From the NCBI GenBank assembly GCA_014138095.1, contig JACGXE010000005.1, forward strand, positions 1 to 64,000: a stretch of DNA of 64,000 nt, written 5' to 3'. Numbering within the stretch: the stretch's first letter is position 1; the number at the start of each line of letters is the position of its first letter. The notes beneath the pieces are model-generated. The model searched no databases. It saw only the letters and a program-made list of their open reading frames with translations, and was not told where the DNA came from. A program made the position numbers and the translations under genes. The DNA is from Ochrobactrum sp. RH2CCR150. Lineage in GTDB: Bacteria > Pseudomonadota > Alphaproteobacteria > Rhizobiales > Rhizobiaceae. Positions 26,633-36,888 of the stretch are shown here, piece after piece.

Positions 26633-27405
26633 TACGCGAACCTCCATGCAAAGAGCCAGCGGTTGAAATATTTGAATGCAAGGTCGGAGATCAGGCCGAT
26701 AACGCCGATGATGATGATGCCGAAAATGATCTGGCCAGTGGCCATCAGCGCCTGACTGTTGATGATCATATAGCCGATACCCGACGATGCGCCGATCAGT
26801 TCGGCAACGATCACATAGGTCCATGCCCAGCCGAGCACGAGACGCAGCGTTTCAGCAATGTCGGGCGCGCTGGCAGGCATGAGCACGCGGCGGATGATGC
26901 CGCTGTTGGACGCGCCCAGCGTATAGGCCGCTTCCACCAGATCGCGGCGGGTATTGGCGACGATGACGGCGATCATGAGGATGATCTGGAACACCGCGCC
27001 GATGAAGATGACAAGCAGCTTCTGCGTTTCGCCAATGCCAGCCCAGAGGATAAGGAGCGGCACGAAAGCGGAAGCGGGCAGATAGCGCGCAAAGGAGACG
27101 AAAGGCTCCAGCAGCGCTTCGATGGGCTTGTAAGCGCCCATGGCCACACCGACCGGAATGGCAACGAGGCTTGCCAGCACGAAGCCGCCCAGCACGCGCC
27201 AGACCGTCATGCCGATATCGGACAGGAAGCCCTGATTGGCGATGAGGTCATAGCCGTCCTTCACCATGGTGATCGGATCGGCGAGGAAGGTGGCGGAGAC
27301 AAAGCCGCCAAGCGTGGCAATGCCCCAGAACACAAAAAATAGAATGAAAAACAGGATGCCCAGTAAGATCCGGGTCGTGTTGCCTATCGGCTGCAAAGGC
27401 TGCAT
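26632..27405 (-). CDS. Nitrate/sulfonate/taurine-type ABC transporter permease
   Basis: 257-residue inner-membrane permease with about six helices. The first spans TRILLGILFFILFFVFWGIATLGG, and the conserved cytoplasmic EAA loop reads VEAAYTLGASNSGIIRRVLMPASAPDI near residue 170. This is the SsuC/TauC family of binding-protein-dependent transport permeases. It lies 158 bases after the binding-protein gene, the gap containing a hairpin, and is coupled to the ATPase gene. Confidence 0.9.
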   Translation of the reverse strand: MQPLQPIGNTTRILLGILFFILFFVFWGIATLGGFVSATFLADPITMVKDGYDLIANQGFLSDIGMTVWRVLGGFVLASLVAIPVGVAMGAYKPIEALLEPFVSFARYLPASAFVPLLILWAGIGETQKLLVIFIGAVFQIILMIAVIVANTRRDLVEAAYTLGASNSGIIRRVLMPASAPDIAETLRLVLGWAWTYVIVAELIGASSGIGYMIINSQALMATGQIIFGIIIIGVIGLISDLAFKYFNRWLFAWRFA

Positions 27406-27505
27406 GACGTTGTCCGTTCAGTCGCGCGCCCGTCTTTAAAGAGAGACGGAAGGGGAGAGGTCGGTCCGGGCGTCGCCGCCCGGAACAGCACTCACTATCT
27501 GTTCT

Positions 27506-27550
27506 GAACACTTTGCCCGAAAGGTGTTTCAAACGTTTCGGGCAGTGTTC
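27506..27550 (-). promoter_or_regulatory. Hairpin between binding-protein and permease genes
   Basis: Arms GAACACT (27506-27512) with GCCCGAAA (27515-27522) pair with TTTCGGGC (27536-27543) and AGTGTTC (27544-27550), leaving a 13-base loop and a two-base bulge. It starts 13 bases past the binding-protein stop and lacks a U-tract. Probably favours binding-protein mRNA over the downstream permease and ATPase. Confidence 0.55.
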
Positions 27551-27562
27551 CAGAAAGCGATC

Positions 27563-28522
27563 TTACTTGATGAAGCTCGTATCCACGATTTCATCAAGGT
27601 TCGGCTTCGACTTGATCACACCAGCCTGCAACAGCAGATCAGCCGCTTCAGCGGAGAATTCCTTGAAGTCGCCTTCGAAGAACTTGTGATTGGCGGCCTT
27701 GTCCTGCCAGCGCAGGTATTCGGCAGAAGCACCGAATTCCTTGCCCGACTGCTTCACGTCCTTGCCCATGATTTCATAGGCCTTGTCCTTGTCGGCGGCG
27801 ATCAGTTCCAGCGCTTCGAAATAGCTGTCGGCAAGCGCCTTGGCAGCTTCCGGGTTCTTTTCGAGGAAGGCAGGTGTGCAGCCAACGGTATCCGTCACAG
27901 CCGGATAGTCGAGCGTGGTGGCGAGAATTTTGCCCTTGTCAGGCGCAGCGCGCACGGTTGAGAGATAAGGCTCATAGGTCATGGCGGCGTCGTTCTGGCC
28001 AGCCACGAAAGCCTGTGCTGCCGGTCCCGGCTCCATGTTGACGACCTTCACATCCTTGGTGGTCATGCCGTTTTTGGCGAGCATGAAAGCCAGCAGGAAG
28101 TAAGGCGAGGTGCCCGGTGCAGAAGCGGCAATCGTCTTGCCCTTCAGATCGGCGAAGGAGTTGACGTCGGCGCGTACCGCAATGCCGTCAGCGCCATAGG
28201 ACTTGTCCATCTGGAAAATCTGCTTGGACTTCACACCCACTGCGTTCCAGACGATCCAGGTTTCAACGGTGGTGGCGGCGCACTGAATGTCGCCCGATGC
28301 CAGCGCCAGATGGCGGCTTGCCTGCGGGATTTTGTTCAGCGTGACGTCCAGCCCGTGCTTCTTGAAAATGCCAGCTTCCTTGGCCAGCGTCAGCGGGCCA
28401 AAACCCGTCCAGCCGGAAAAGCCGATGGAAACGGCGGTCTCAGCCCCCGCATTCGATATTTGAGCAGTTGAGGCAAAGGCGAATGCTGCGAGCGCAACAC
28501 CTGCAAACCACGATTTTTTCAT
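27563..28522 (-). CDS. ABC transporter periplasmic binding protein (NMT1/SsuA-like)
   Basis: 319-residue periplasmic binding protein of the SsuA/TauA/ThiY (NMT1-like) group. Signal peptide MKKSWFAGVALAAFAFASTA..., likely cut after the NAGA near residue 27; mature sequence VSIGFSGWTGFGPLTLAKEAGIFKKHGLDV is typical. Ligand contacts probably lie in ASGDIQCAATTVETW and SAPGTSPYFL. It is 126 bases after hutD on the same strand with an AGGGG ribosome site. The gene order (hut genes, then this importer, then dat) suggests uptake of an amino-acid-related or imidazole compound; the ligand is unknown. Confidence 0.87.
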   Translation of the reverse strand: MKKSWFAGVALAAFAFASTAQISNAGAETAVSIGFSGWTGFGPLTLAKEAGIFKKHGLDVTLNKIPQASRHLALASGDIQCAATTVETWIVWNAVGVKSKQIFQMDKSYGADGIAVRADVNSFADLKGKTIAASAPGTSPYFLLAFMLAKNGMTTKDVKVVNMEPGPAAQAFVAGQNDAAMTYEPYLSTVRAAPDKGKILATTLDYPAVTDTVGCTPAFLEKNPEAAKALADSYFEALELIAADKDKAYEIMGKDVKQSGKEFGASAEYLRWQDKAANHKFFEGDFKEFSAEAADLLLQAGVIKSKPNLDEIVDTSFIK

Positions 28523-28648
28523 GAATAGTACCCCTTTTATGTGTTTATAAGCCTATACATATCGATCTCAGCAAATTAGCAGGACCGTTTTTCCTGTCCA
28601 GAGAGGCCGACAAAGATTTCTTTGCGGGCATTTCTGGTGGAAAATCAT

Positions 28649-29248
28649 TTAAGCACCTGATTCAATTGCGATAATTGTTATCAGGAACAGGTCTCCCTTA
28701 CCCTTAAGTTCAACGGAATTTGTGACAGGCGCAGGCAGGATCGCTGCGTCATGTGGACCGAGATGTACGAGTCCTGTGTCGATCTGGAGTGCAAATTCTC
28801 CTTCTGCACAGAAAATAAGCAGTGCTTCACCTGTGATTCCGGTATCCAATGTCGCCGCAGCATTGCTCCCGGTGATGCGGCGGACCCGGTGCGCATAGTG
28901 CGTGCGCCGGGTCATGACATTGAGGTCGGTGATGGCGGAGCCGATCAGGCGCGCAGCCGAATGGCTGTCTGCCGCAAAGGCCAGGGGTGAGCTGTCGCGG
29001 GTGAGGGTGCTCTCCTGTCCTTCGACATCGAGCACAATGCCGTCGCCCTCGAGCACCGACAAGGTGCGGTCGATGCCGGGAAAGACGGAAAACGGGCCGT
29101 CACTTGCGACGGTCGCCATGGAGATGCGCCAGTCGAAATCATCGACGGACGCGCCTTGCGGGTGGACGGCGATCTCAACCGTCACGCCGCCGCCGTTTTT
29201 CCACGGCATGCGGCGATGATTTTCGGCCTTGAGAAGAGTGACGGCCAT
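28649..29248 (-). CDS. hutD: HutD-family protein (cupin, histidine utilisation)
   Basis: 199-residue cupin-fold protein. The N-terminal MPWKNGGGVTVEIAVHP and DWRISMATVASDGPFSVFPGIDRTL segments are diagnostic of HutD. In Pseudomonas HutD is thought to moderate the level of hut expression, perhaps by binding formylglutamate; its enzymatic role is not settled. It begins six bases after the hutU stop (GAGGT as ribosome site), so it is the last hut gene of the leftward operon. Confidence 0.9.
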   Translation of the reverse strand: MAVTLLKAENHRRMPWKNGGGVTVEIAVHPQGASVDDFDWRISMATVASDGPFSVFPGIDRTLSVLEGDGIVLDVEGQESTLTRDSSPLAFAADSHSAARLIGSAITDLNVMTRRTHYAHRVRRITGSNAAATLDTGITGEALLIFCAEGEFALQIDTGLVHLGPHDAAILPAPVTNSVELKGKGDLFLITIIAIESGA

Positions 29249-29254
29249 TCGACC

Positions 29255-30928
29255 TCAGTTCCCCAGAATGCCGGGCAGGCGCAGACCCTGCTGCTTGGCC
29301 CAATCCAGCGCTTCTTCATAACCCGCATCAGCATGGCGCATGACGCCGGTGGCCGGGTCGTTCCACAGAACACGCTCCAGACGGCGGTCCGCATCTTCCG
29401 TGCCGTCGCAGCAGATGACCATGCCCGCATGCTGGCTGAAGCCCATGCCGACGCCGCCGCCGTGATGCAGCGACACCCATGTCGCGCCGGAAGCGGTGTT
29501 AAGAAGGGCGTTGAGGAGCGGCCAGTCGGACACGGCATCCGAACCGTCCTTCATGGCTTCCGTTTCGCGGTTCGGCGAGGCGACCGAGCCGCTGTCGAGA
29601 TGGTCGCGACCGATGACGATCGGCGCTTTCAGCTCGCCATTGCGGACCATTTCGTTGAAGGCGAGACCGAGGCGATGGCGGTCGCCAAGGCCGACCCAGC
29701 AGATGCGTGCAGGCAGGCCCTGAAACGCGATGCGTTCCTTCGCCATGTCGAGCCAGTTGTGCAGATGCTTATTGTCGGGCAGCAGTTCCTTCACCTTGGC
29801 ATCGGTCTTCGCGATATCTTCCGGGTCGCCGGAAAGGGCAGCCCAGCGGAACGGGCCGATGCCGCGGCAGAACAGCGGACGGATATAGGCAGGTACAAAG
29901 CCGGGGAAGGCAAAGGCGTCTTCGAGGCCTTCTTCCAGTGCCATCTGGCGAATATTGTTGCCATAGTCGAGGGTCGGGATGCCCATATTCCAGAAATCGA
30001 CCATCGCCTGCACATGCAGCTTCATCGAAGCGCGCGCAGCTTTTTCGACGGCTTTTGGGTCGCTCTCCTGCTTGGCGCGCCATTCGGCGACGGTCCAGCC
30101 GAGCGGCAGATAGCCATGCACCGGATCATGCGCGGAGGTCTGGTCGGTCACGATGTCCGGCTTCACGCCACGCTTGACGAGTTCCGGGAAGATTTCAGCC
30201 GCATTGCCGATCAGCGCGATGGACTTTGCCTCGCCTGCCTTGGTCCAGGCATCGATCCTGGCCAGCGCTTCGTCGAGGCTGTGGGTCTTCTCATCGACAT
30301 AACGGGTGCGCAGACGGAAATCGGCGCGGGTTTCGTCGCATTCCACGGCAAGGCAGCAGGCGCCAGCCATGACTGCCGCCAGAGGCTGTGCGCCGCCCAT
30401 GCCGCCGAGACCGCCGGTCAGAATCCACTTGCCGGTGAGGTTGCCGTCAAAATGCTGGCGACCGGCTTCAACGAAGGTTTCGTAAGTGCCCTGAACGATG
30501 CCCTGCGCGCCGATATAGATCCACGAACCGGCGGTCATCTGGCCATACATGGCGAGACCTTTCTTATCCAGTTCGTTGAAATGATCCCAGGTCGCCCAAT
30601 GCGGCACGAGGTTGGAATTGGCAATCAGAACACGCGGCGCATCCTTGTGGGTGCGGAAAACGCCAACCGGCTTGCCCGACTGCACCAGCAGGGTTTCGTC
30701 TTCATTGAGCGTCTTGAGGGTCGCAACGATGCGGTCGAAATCGTCCCATGTGCGGGCAGCGCGGCCAATGCCGCCATAGACCACCAGCTCATGCGGACGC
30801 TCGGCCACATCGGGGTCGAGATTGTTCATCAGCATGCGCAGCGGCGCTTCGGTCAGCCAGCTCTTGGCGTTGAGTTCGTCTCCGCGCGGCGCTCGGACTT
30901 CGCGCTCGTTATGGCGTGGGTTCGACAT
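29255..30928 (-). CDS. hutU: Urocanate hydratase
   Basis: 557-residue cytoplasmic enzyme converting urocanate to 4-imidazolone-5-propionate with bound NAD+. The length is the family standard. Recognisable segments are [18 protein letters not shown] (residues 47-64), [13 protein letters not shown] in the NAD-binding domain, and the C-terminal [20 protein letters not shown] plus [21 protein letters not shown] precedes the ATG. Second step of histidine breakdown; 10 bases after hutG. Confidence 0.96.
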   Translation of the reverse strand: MSNPRHNEREVRAPRGDELNAKSWLTEAPLRMLMNNLDPDVAERPHELVVYGGIGRAARTWDDFDRIVATLKTLNEDETLLVQSGKPVGVFRTHKDAPRVLIANSNLVPHWATWDHFNELDKKGLAMYGQMTAGSWIYIGAQGIVQGTYETFVEAGRQHFDGNLTGKWILTGGLGGMGGAQPLAAVMAGACCLAVECDETRADFRLRTRYVDEKTHSLDEALARIDAWTKAGEAKSIALIGNAAEIFPELVKRGVKPDIVTDQTSAHDPVHGYLPLGWTVAEWRAKQESDPKAVEKAARASMKLHVQAMVDFWNMGIPTLDYGNNIRQMALEEGLEDAFAFPGFVPAYIRPLFCRGIGPFRWAALSGDPEDIAKTDAKVKELLPDNKHLHNWLDMAKERIAFQGLPARICWVGLGDRHRLGLAFNEMVRNGELKAPIVIGRDHLDSGSVASPNRETEAMKDGSDAVSDWPLLNALLNTASGATWVSLHHGGGVGMGFSQHAGMVICCDGTEDADRRLERVLWNDPATGVMRHADAGYEEALDWAKQQGLRLPGILGN

Positions 30929-30938
30929 GGTGTTCTCC

Positions 30939-31739
30939 TCAGGATTTCAGGTCGTGCGCAAGCTTTTCCAGCCGCTGCAAAAGGGTTTTGAGATGGACGC
31001 GCAGCTTGTCAGCCTTGGCCTCGTCATAGGCGAAGGGAACGGCTTCGGTCGCAAGATGGGTTGATTGGGCAAGCTCCATCTGGATGGCGTGGATGCCGGT
31101 TTCAGGCCGGCCGTAATGGCGGGTCGTCCAGCCGCCCTTGAAGCGGCCATTGAGGATCGACGTGTAACCTTGTGCCCCGGCAGTCACTTCGACAGCCGCC
31201 GCCTCGATCTTCGGATCGCAGGTCTTGCCCATATCCGTGCCGATGTTGAAATCGGGCAATTTGCCTTCGAACAGGAACGGAATATGCGAGCGGATCGAAT
31301 GGCAGTCATAGAGGATGGCAACGCCGTGGATCGCCTTTACGCGCTCGATCTCGGCGGCAAGCGCTTCGTGATAGGGCTTGTGAAAGCGCGCCATGCGCTC
31401 GGCAATATCGGCTTCAGTCGGTGCCTCTCCATCCTTCCAGATCGAAAGCCCGTCAAAGTCGGTTTCCGGGATCAGCGCCGTCGTGTTTTGACCCGGATAG
31501 AGGCTTGCGCCCGCCGGATCGCGATTGGCGTCGATGCAATAGCGGTGGAAGGTTGCGCGCACCATGGTGGCGCTGTCGATCAGGCCGTCATAGAGCCTGT
31601 GAATATGCCAGTCGGTATCGGCAAGAATTTTGCCGTTGTCGTTGAGCCGCGCCCAGATATCCTGCGGCACATCGGTTCCGGTGTGCGGCAGGCCGATAAT
31701 GACGGGCGACGTTCCCTGACGAACTTCAAACGGGCTCAT
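30939..31739 (-). CDS. hutG: N-formylglutamate deformylase
   Basis: 266-residue metalloenzyme of the N-formylglutamate amidohydrolase family. Probable zinc ligands occur in [11 protein letters not shown] (about residue 20) and [40 protein letters not shown] is typical of the family. It hydrolyses N-formyl-L-glutamate to glutamate and formate, the last step of the HutF/HutG branch. Start at 31739 is preferred because GGAGG sits seven bases before it; a GTG at 31745 would overlap the hutH stop. Confidence 0.94.
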   Translation of the reverse strand: MSPFEVRQGTSPVIIGLPHTGTDVPQDIWARLNDNGKILADTDWHIHRLYDGLIDSATMVRATFHRYCIDANRDPAGASLYPGQNTTALIPETDFDGLSIWKDGEAPTEADIAERMARFHKPYHEALAAEIERVKAIHGVAILYDCHSIRSHIPFLFEGKLPDFNIGTDMGKTCDPKIEAAAVEVTAGAQGYTSILNGRFKGGWTTRHYGRPETGIHAIQMELAQSTHLATEAVPFAYDEAKADKLRVHLKTLLQRLEKLAHDLKS

Positions 31740-31741
31740 GA

Positions 31742-33277
31742 TCACGCCTCCAACGCTGGCAGGATGCCGCTCGAAACCGCACCGGCCAGCGCACCGTCAG
31801 CCACCAGATCGGCAGCATTCTTGAGGTCGTCGGCCATATAGCGGTCGTCTTCCAGCGTCGGCACGCGCCCGCGTAACACGGCGATGACCTTGGCCAGTTC
31901 TGGGCTGGTGGTCAGCGGCTCACGCAGCTCGACGCCCAGTCCGCCGGTCAAAGCCTCGATGCCGATAATGGCATTGAGATTGGCGGTCATTTGCAACAGG
32001 CGGCGCGCGCCATGGCAGGCCATAGACACATGGTCTTCCTGATTGGCCGAGGTTGGCGTGGAATCGACGGACGCCGGATGCGCCATCTGCTTGTTTTCAC
32101 TCATCAGCGCGGCGGAGGTGACTTCCGCAATCATCAGGCCCGAATTCAGTCCCGGCTTGCGGGCAAGGAAGGCGGGCAGGCCGAAGGACAGCGCCGGATC
32201 GACCAGCAGCGCGATGCGGCGCTGGGCGATTGCACCGATCTCGCAGATGGCAAGCGCAATCTGGTCGGCGGCAAAGGCGACCGGTTCGGCGTGGAAATTG
32301 CCGCCCGATACGGCGCGTCCGTCCGAGAGAACCAGCGGATTGTCGGTAACCGCATTGGCTTCGATTTCCAGCGTGCGGGCGGCCTGTCGCAGAATGTCGA
32401 GGCAAGCGCCATCGACCTGCGGCTGGCAACGGATGCAATAGGGGTCCTGCACGCGCTGGTCGCCTTCAAGATGGCTCTGGCGAATGACCGAGCCTTCGAG
32501 CAGGGCGCGCAATGCACGACCGGCGTCGATCTGGCCCTTATGGCCGCGCAGCGTGTGGATTTCCTCGTGGAACGGCGCATCCGACCCCATGGCGGCATCG
32601 GTGGACAGTGCGCCGGTGATCAGAGCCGTCTGCGCTGCGCGATGTGCGCGGAAAAGCCCGGCCAGTGCAAGGGCCGTCGATGTCTGCGTGCCGTTGATCA
32701 GCGCCAGTCCTTCCTTGGCGGCAAGCACGACCGGCTTCAGACCGGCCTTTTCCAGCGCCTTTGCGCCGGAGAGACGTTCGCCCTGATAGAAGGCTTCACC
32801 TTCGCCGATCATGGCGGCAGTCATATGGGCCAGCGGTGCAAGGTCGCCGGACGCGCCGACAGATCCCTTTTCCGGGATCATCGGGATCACGCCTTTTGCC
32901 AGCATGTCTTCGAGAAGCGTGATGACTTCAAGCCGCACACCGGACGCGCCGCGACCGAGCGAAATCAGCTTCAGCGCCATGACGAGGCGTACGATATTTT
33001 CCGGCAGCGCATCGCCGACGCCGCAGCAATGCGACAGGATCAGGTTGCGCTGAAGCGTGGCGACATCGCCGGGCGCAATGCGGATGGAGGCGAGTTTGCC
33101 GAAGCCGGTATTGATGCCGTAAACCGGCTCGTCGCCTGCTGCGATTTCTGCAATGCGCGCGGCGGCCTTTTCGACACCGGCATGAAATGCGGGGTCGATG
33201 CGGACGGGAACCGCATCGCGATAGATCGTTTCCAGCGTTTCAAGCGGAACAGAACCGGGCTTGAGGATAATGGTCAT
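31742..33277 (-). CDS. hutH: Histidine ammonia-lyase
   Basis: 511-residue lyase removing ammonia from histidine to give urocanate. The self-forming MIO cofactor motif Ala-Ser-Gly is present in [15 protein letters not shown] near residue 143, with [10 protein letters not shown] (about residue 53) and the NQEDHVSM element near 415. Normal length for the family. GGAGC precedes the start. Between hutI and hutG; first committed enzyme of the pathway. Confidence 0.97.
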   Translation of the reverse strand: MTIILKPGSVPLETLETIYRDAVPVRIDPAFHAGVEKAAARIAEIAAGDEPVYGINTGFGKLASIRIAPGDVATLQRNLILSHCCGVGDALPENIVRLVMALKLISLGRGASGVRLEVITLLEDMLAKGVIPMIPEKGSVGASGDLAPLAHMTAAMIGEGEAFYQGERLSGAKALEKAGLKPVVLAAKEGLALINGTQTSTALALAGLFRAHRAAQTALITGALSTDAAMGSDAPFHEEIHTLRGHKGQIDAGRALRALLEGSVIRQSHLEGDQRVQDPYCIRCQPQVDGACLDILRQAARTLEIEANAVTDNPLVLSDGRAVSGGNFHAEPVAFAADQIALAICEIGAIAQRRIALLVDPALSFGLPAFLARKPGLNSGLMIAEVTSAALMSENKQMAHPASVDSTPTSANQEDHVSMACHGARRLLQMTANLNAIIGIEALTGGLGVELREPLTTSPELAKVIAVLRGRVPTLEDDRYMADDLKNAADLVADGALAGAVSSGILPALEA

Positions 33278-33325
33278 GAAAGGCTCCGTTGGGTTCCCGT
33301 ATGGGCCATGCCCATACGGACAGTA

Positions 33326-34543
33326 TTAAATTCGGCCTTTGAAAACCCGCTTCCACAGCGGGTTGAAGCCGATACGGTAGACGAGTTCGGCGGGGCGCTC
33401 GACGTTCCAGATGGCCAGATCGGCATCCTTGCCGACTTCCAGCGTGCCGGTCTGGTCGAGAATGCCAAGGGCACGCGCGGCTTCGCGGGTGACGCCCGCA
33501 ATGCACTCATCAACCGTCATGCGGAAGAGCGTTGCGCCCATATTCATGGTGAGCAAAAGCGAGGTCAGCGGTGATGTGCCCGGATTGTTGTCGGTGGCAA
33601 GCGCCATCTTCGTGCCCGCAGTGCGGAAGGCCTCGACCGGTGGCTTCTGCGTTTCGCGGATGAAGTAGTAAGCGCCGGGAAGCAGCACGGCCACTGTTCC
33701 GGCCTTGGCCATGGCAGCAGCACCTTTCGCATCGGTATATTCGAGGTGATCAGCGGACAATGCGCCATAGGACGCGGCAAGGGCTGCGCCATGCAGATTG
33801 GAAAGCTGATCGGCATGAAGCTTGACCGCGATGCCATGCGCCTTGGCCGCATCGAATACCCGGGCGATTTCGTCGGGCAGGAAGGCGATGCCTTCACAAA
33901 AACCATCCACCGCATCGGCCAGATGATCGGCTGCGATGGCGGGCAGCATGTCGTCGACGATCTTGTCGATATAGGCCGTCTTGTCACCATTCATTTCCGG
34001 CGGCAGCGCATGCGCGCCTAGGAAAGTGGTGCGGATTGCCACGTCGCGTTCTTCGCCGAGCCGACGGGCGGCTTTCAGCGATTTGATTTCGCTGTCGCGG
34101 TCGAGACCGTAACCGGATTTGACTTCAACGGTGGTGACGCCTTCGGCAATCAGCACATCAAGACGGGGCAGGGTTTCGCGCACCAGATCGTCTTCGCTGG
34201 CAGCGCGCAGGTTCTTGACCGAGGAAACAATGCCGCCACCGGCCCGTGCAACTTCCTCATAGGAAGCGCCCTGCAAGCGAAGCTCGAATTCATGGGCGCG
34301 ATTTCCGGCATGAACGAGATGGGTGTGGCAATCGACGAGGCCCGGCGTGATCAGCCGGTTTTCGCAATCGATTCTATCATAGGAGGCATAGGCATCGGGG
34401 AGTGCCGATTGCGGGCCGACATAGGCGATCAAGCCGTCCTTGACCGCAAGCGCCGCATTCTCGATGAGACCGAGACCGTCCGCGTCTTCGTCCAGCGTCG
34501 CAATGCGCGCATTGATAAAAACGATGCTTGAATTCTTGAGCAT
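33326..34543 (-). CDS. hutI: Imidazolonepropionase
   Basis: 405-residue amidohydrolase. Metal ligands in [15 protein letters not shown] (about residues 67-81), further ligand regions in [11 protein letters not shown] and KLHADQLSN, and the conserved [13 protein letters not shown] near residue 320. It opens the imidazolone ring to N-formimino-glutamate. First gene of the leftward hut operon, reading from the control region that holds the HutC-like operator. Confidence 0.96.
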   Translation of the reverse strand: MLKNSSIVFINARIATLDEDADGLGLIENAALAVKDGLIAYVGPQSALPDAYASYDRIDCENRLITPGLVDCHTHLVHAGNRAHEFELRLQGASYEEVARAGGGIVSSVKNLRAASEDDLVRETLPRLDVLIAEGVTTVEVKSGYGLDRDSEIKSLKAARRLGEERDVAIRTTFLGAHALPPEMNGDKTAYIDKIVDDMLPAIAADHLADAVDGFCEGIAFLPDEIARVFDAAKAHGIAVKLHADQLSNLHGAALAASYGALSADHLEYTDAKGAAAMAKAGTVAVLLPGAYYFIRETQKPPVEAFRTAGTKMALATDNNPGTSPLTSLLLTMNMGATLFRMTVDECIAGVTREAARALGILDQTGTLEVGKDADLAIWNVERPAELVYRIGFNPLWKRVFKGRI

Positions 34544-34736
34544 GAGCGTTTTCTCGCTTCCCCTGTTTTTTGATAATGTATATACATATTAGTGAAACAG
34601 CCAAGAGAAAAAATGCGCAGACAAGCGAACTGTTGAAAGATGGCATTCTAGCGCGAAAACTGTTCAACGGCTTTCGCGTTAAACTGCCCAAAACAATGAG
34701 CCAGTCTGTGCGGGAACATTCGAGGAGAACCGATCC
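34544..34736. promoter_or_regulatory. Divergent hut control region with HutC-like operator
   Basis: Between hutI and hutF. A perfect 12-base palindrome ATGTATATACAT at 34576-34587 matches the TGTATATACA-type core bound by HutC repressors. A second dyad, CGCGAAA (34652-34658) and TTTCGCG (34672-34678), lies nearer hutF. The operator explains coordinated urocanate-induced control of both hut arms. The palindrome is observed; HutC binding is from family knowledge. Confidence 0.65.
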
Positions 34737-36104
34737 ATGTCAGCTGTCACGCCCGAACTGCGTTTTATCCATGCCGGTCAGGCGCTTCTCGACAATGGCT
34801 GGGCCGACAATGTCCGCATTGGCATTGCCGGTGGAAAGATTGCCTCGCTTGAGGTGGATAAGGCTGCCGGGGCCGGGGATGAACGTCACGCCGCGATTGT
34901 TGCAGGCGTGCCCAATCTGCACAGCCATGCGTTTCAGTATGGGATGGCGGGGCTCGCCGAAAAGCGCGGACCGTCTGCCGATTCGTTTTGGAGCTGGCGC
35001 GAGATCATGTACAAGTTTGCGCTCACCATGTCGCCCGAGCAGGCGGAAGCTGTGGCGTTGCGGCTTTATGTCGACATGCTGGAGGCCGGGTTTACCCGCG
35101 TCGGCGAGTTTCATTATCTGCACCACGATCGCGACGGCACGCCTTATGCCAATCTCTCCGAAATGGCGGACCGTATTGTCGCTGCCGCAAAGGCTGCAGG
35201 CATAGGCCTGACGCTGCTTCCGGTTTTCTATGCGCATTCGGGTTTCGGCGGCAGCGCGCCCAATGAAGGCCAGCGCCGTTTCATCAATGATCCGGAACGC
35301 TTTGCGCGGCTGATCGAAGGCTGCAAACAGGCACTGTCGGATTTCGACGGCGCGGTTTTAGGCGTTGCGCCGCACAGCCTGCGCGCCGTGACGCCGGATG
35401 AACTTAATCTGGTGACGAAGCTTCTGCCCGAGACGCCAGTGCATGTCCATGTGGCCGAGCAGGTGAAGGAAGTGGAAGACAGCATTGCCTGGTCGGGCAA
35501 GCGTCCGGTCGAATGGCTTCTTGATAATCAGGACCTTTCCTCGCGCTGGTGCCTGATCCATGCAACCCATATGACCGACGACGAAACCCGACGCATGGCC
35601 AGGGCCGGGGCGATTGCCGGTCTCTGCCCTGTGACGGAAGCCAATCTCGGCGACGGAACCTTCAACGCAACGGTGTTTGCGGAAGCAGGCGGCCAATTCG
35701 GCGTCGGTTCGGATTCCAATGTGCTGATCGGCATTGGCGACGAACTGCGCCAGCTGGAATATTCGCAGCGCCTCCATCATCGCGCCCGCAATGTGCTGGC
35801 CGAGAGTGAAGCTTCCACGGGCCGCGCCTTGTTTGATGGTGCTGTGCGTGGCGGCAACATCGCGATGGGTCGCGCCGATGACGGCTTGAAGCTTGGCGCT
35901 TCGGCGGATTTTGTCGCGCTGGATACCGAACGTCTGCCGCACGCCAAGGGCGATGCCGTGCTGGATGGCTGGATTTTTGCTGGTCGCGCGCAGGTCAGTG
36001 ATGTGTGGGTACGCGGCGTGAAACAGGTGCAGGGCGGACGTCACCGCTTGCGCGATCAGGCCGAGCGTGCTTTCCAGAAGGCAATAGGCGAGTTGCTCGC
36101 CTGA
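34737..36104 (+). CDS. hutF: Formimidoylglutamate deiminase
   Basis: 455-residue amidohydrolase of the HutF family. Metal-binding GVPNLHSHAFQYGMAGLAE near residue 60, VHVHVAEQVKEV and CLIHATHMTDDE further on, and the terminal Asp in FGVGSDSNV. It converts N-formimino-L-glutamate to N-formyl-glutamate and ammonia, so this organism uses the five-step route with HutF and HutG. Ribosome site CGAGGAGA is upstream. It is divergent from hutI and followed by hutC after 40 bases. Confidence 0.95.
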   Translation: MSAVTPELRFIHAGQALLDNGWADNVRIGIAGGKIASLEVDKAAGAGDERHAAIVAGVPNLHSHAFQYGMAGLAEKRGPSADSFWSWREIMYKFALTMSPEQAEAVALRLYVDMLEAGFTRVGEFHYLHHDRDGTPYANLSEMADRIVAAAKAAGIGLTLLPVFYAHSGFGGSAPNEGQRRFINDPERFARLIEGCKQALSDFDGAVLGVAPHSLRAVTPDELNLVTKLLPETPVHVHVAEQVKEVEDSIAWSGKRPVEWLLDNQDLSSRWCLIHATHMTDDETRRMARAGAIAGLCPVTEANLGDGTFNATVFAEAGGQFGVGSDSNVLIGIGDELRQLEYSQRLHHRARNVLAESEASTGRALFDGAVRGGNIAMGRADDGLKLGASADFVALDTERLPHAKGDAVLDGWIFAGRAQVSDVWVRGVKQVQGGRHRLRDQAERAFQKAIGELLA

Positions 36105-36105
36105 A

Positions 36106-36128
36106 GCATTTCCGGCAAAAGCGGGAAA
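36106..36128. repeat. Partial dispersed GCATTTCC-type repeat
   Basis: GCATTTCCGGCAAAAGCGGG follows the hutF stop. It shares its first 15-17 bases (one substitution) with the longer repeat at 58226-58304. Both look like copies of an intergenic repeat common in this order. Only a fragment is present here. Confidence 0.4.
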
Positions 36129-36144
36129 ACAAAGGGGACATGCC

Positions 36145-36888
36145 ATGGCGGATGACGGTTCAGCGACAAAAGACGGTCCGGTGCTTTCACTGCATCAGCG
36201 TATTTTGGACGATATTGAATCGCGCATCCTGTCGGGGGAATGGGCGCCGGGGCACCGTATCCCGTTCGAGCACGAGCTGACCGAACAATATGGCTGTTCG
36301 CGCATGACGGTGAACAAGGCGCTGACCCAGCTAGCCAAGGCCGGACTGATTGAACGCAAGCGCAAGTCCGGCAGCTTCGTTTCTTTCCCGCGATCGCAGG
36401 CCGCCATTCTCGAAATTCATGATATTCGCGATGAGGTTGCAGCACTCGGCGCGCCATACCGGTTTGAACTGCTCAAGCGCTGGGACCGTCTGAGTGGGCC
36501 AGCCGATGCGCAGAAGATCGATATTCCGCGCCACACGCAGATCATCGATCTGGTTTGCCGTCATCATGCCGGACAGCGGGTTTTCGCGCTGGAAGAACGC
36601 ATCATCAATCTGGACGCGGTGCCGGATGCGGCGGTAGCGGATTTTTCCGAACACTCGCCCGGTCCGTGGCTCGTGGCCTGCGTGCCGTGGAGCAGCGCAC
36701 AGCACTCCATTCGCGCCACAGCGGCGACGCCGGAAAATGCTGCATTGCTCGATATTGCGCCGGGATCGCCCTGTCTGGTCGTCGAACGCCAGACATGGAA
36801 TGCCGATCTGCCGGTAACGCATGTGCGCTTCACCTATCCCGGCGATAGCCACGCGCTGGTGGCGAAGTTTACGCCTTCGCAAGGCTAG
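36145..36888 (+). CDS. hutC: Histidine utilisation repressor HutC (GntR/UTRA)
   Basis: 247-residue GntR-family repressor: winged helix (about 20-75; HELTEQYGCSRMTVNKALTQLAKAGLIERKRKSGSFV) and a UTRA effector domain (about 95-240) that binds urocanate in HutC. The EHSPGPWLVACVPWSSAQHSI segment is HutC-like. Downstream of hutF, across from the hut operator it should bind. Its TAG stop (36886-36888) overlaps the stop of the convergent orphan gene by a few bases, so no terminator sits between them. Confidence 0.93.
   Translation: MADDGSATKDGPVLSLHQRILDDIESRILSGEWAPGHRIPFEHELTEQYGCSRMTVNKALTQLAKAGLIERKRKSGSFVSFPRSQAAILEIHDIRDEVAALGAPYRFELLKRWDRLSGPADAQKIDIPRHTQIIDLVCRHHAGQRVFALEERIINLDAVPDAAVADFSEHSPGPWLVACVPWSSAQHSIRATAATPENAALLDIAPGSPCLVVERQTWNADLPVTHVRFTYPGDSHALVAKFTPSQG

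Noticed and set aside
29156..30991. 611-codon plus-strand frame opposite hutU
   Set aside because: Antisense shadow of a highly conserved gene in a high-GC genome.
31991..33574. 527-codon plus-strand frame opposite hutH
   Set aside because: Same reason: antisense to histidine ammonia-lyase, no motif or ribosome site.
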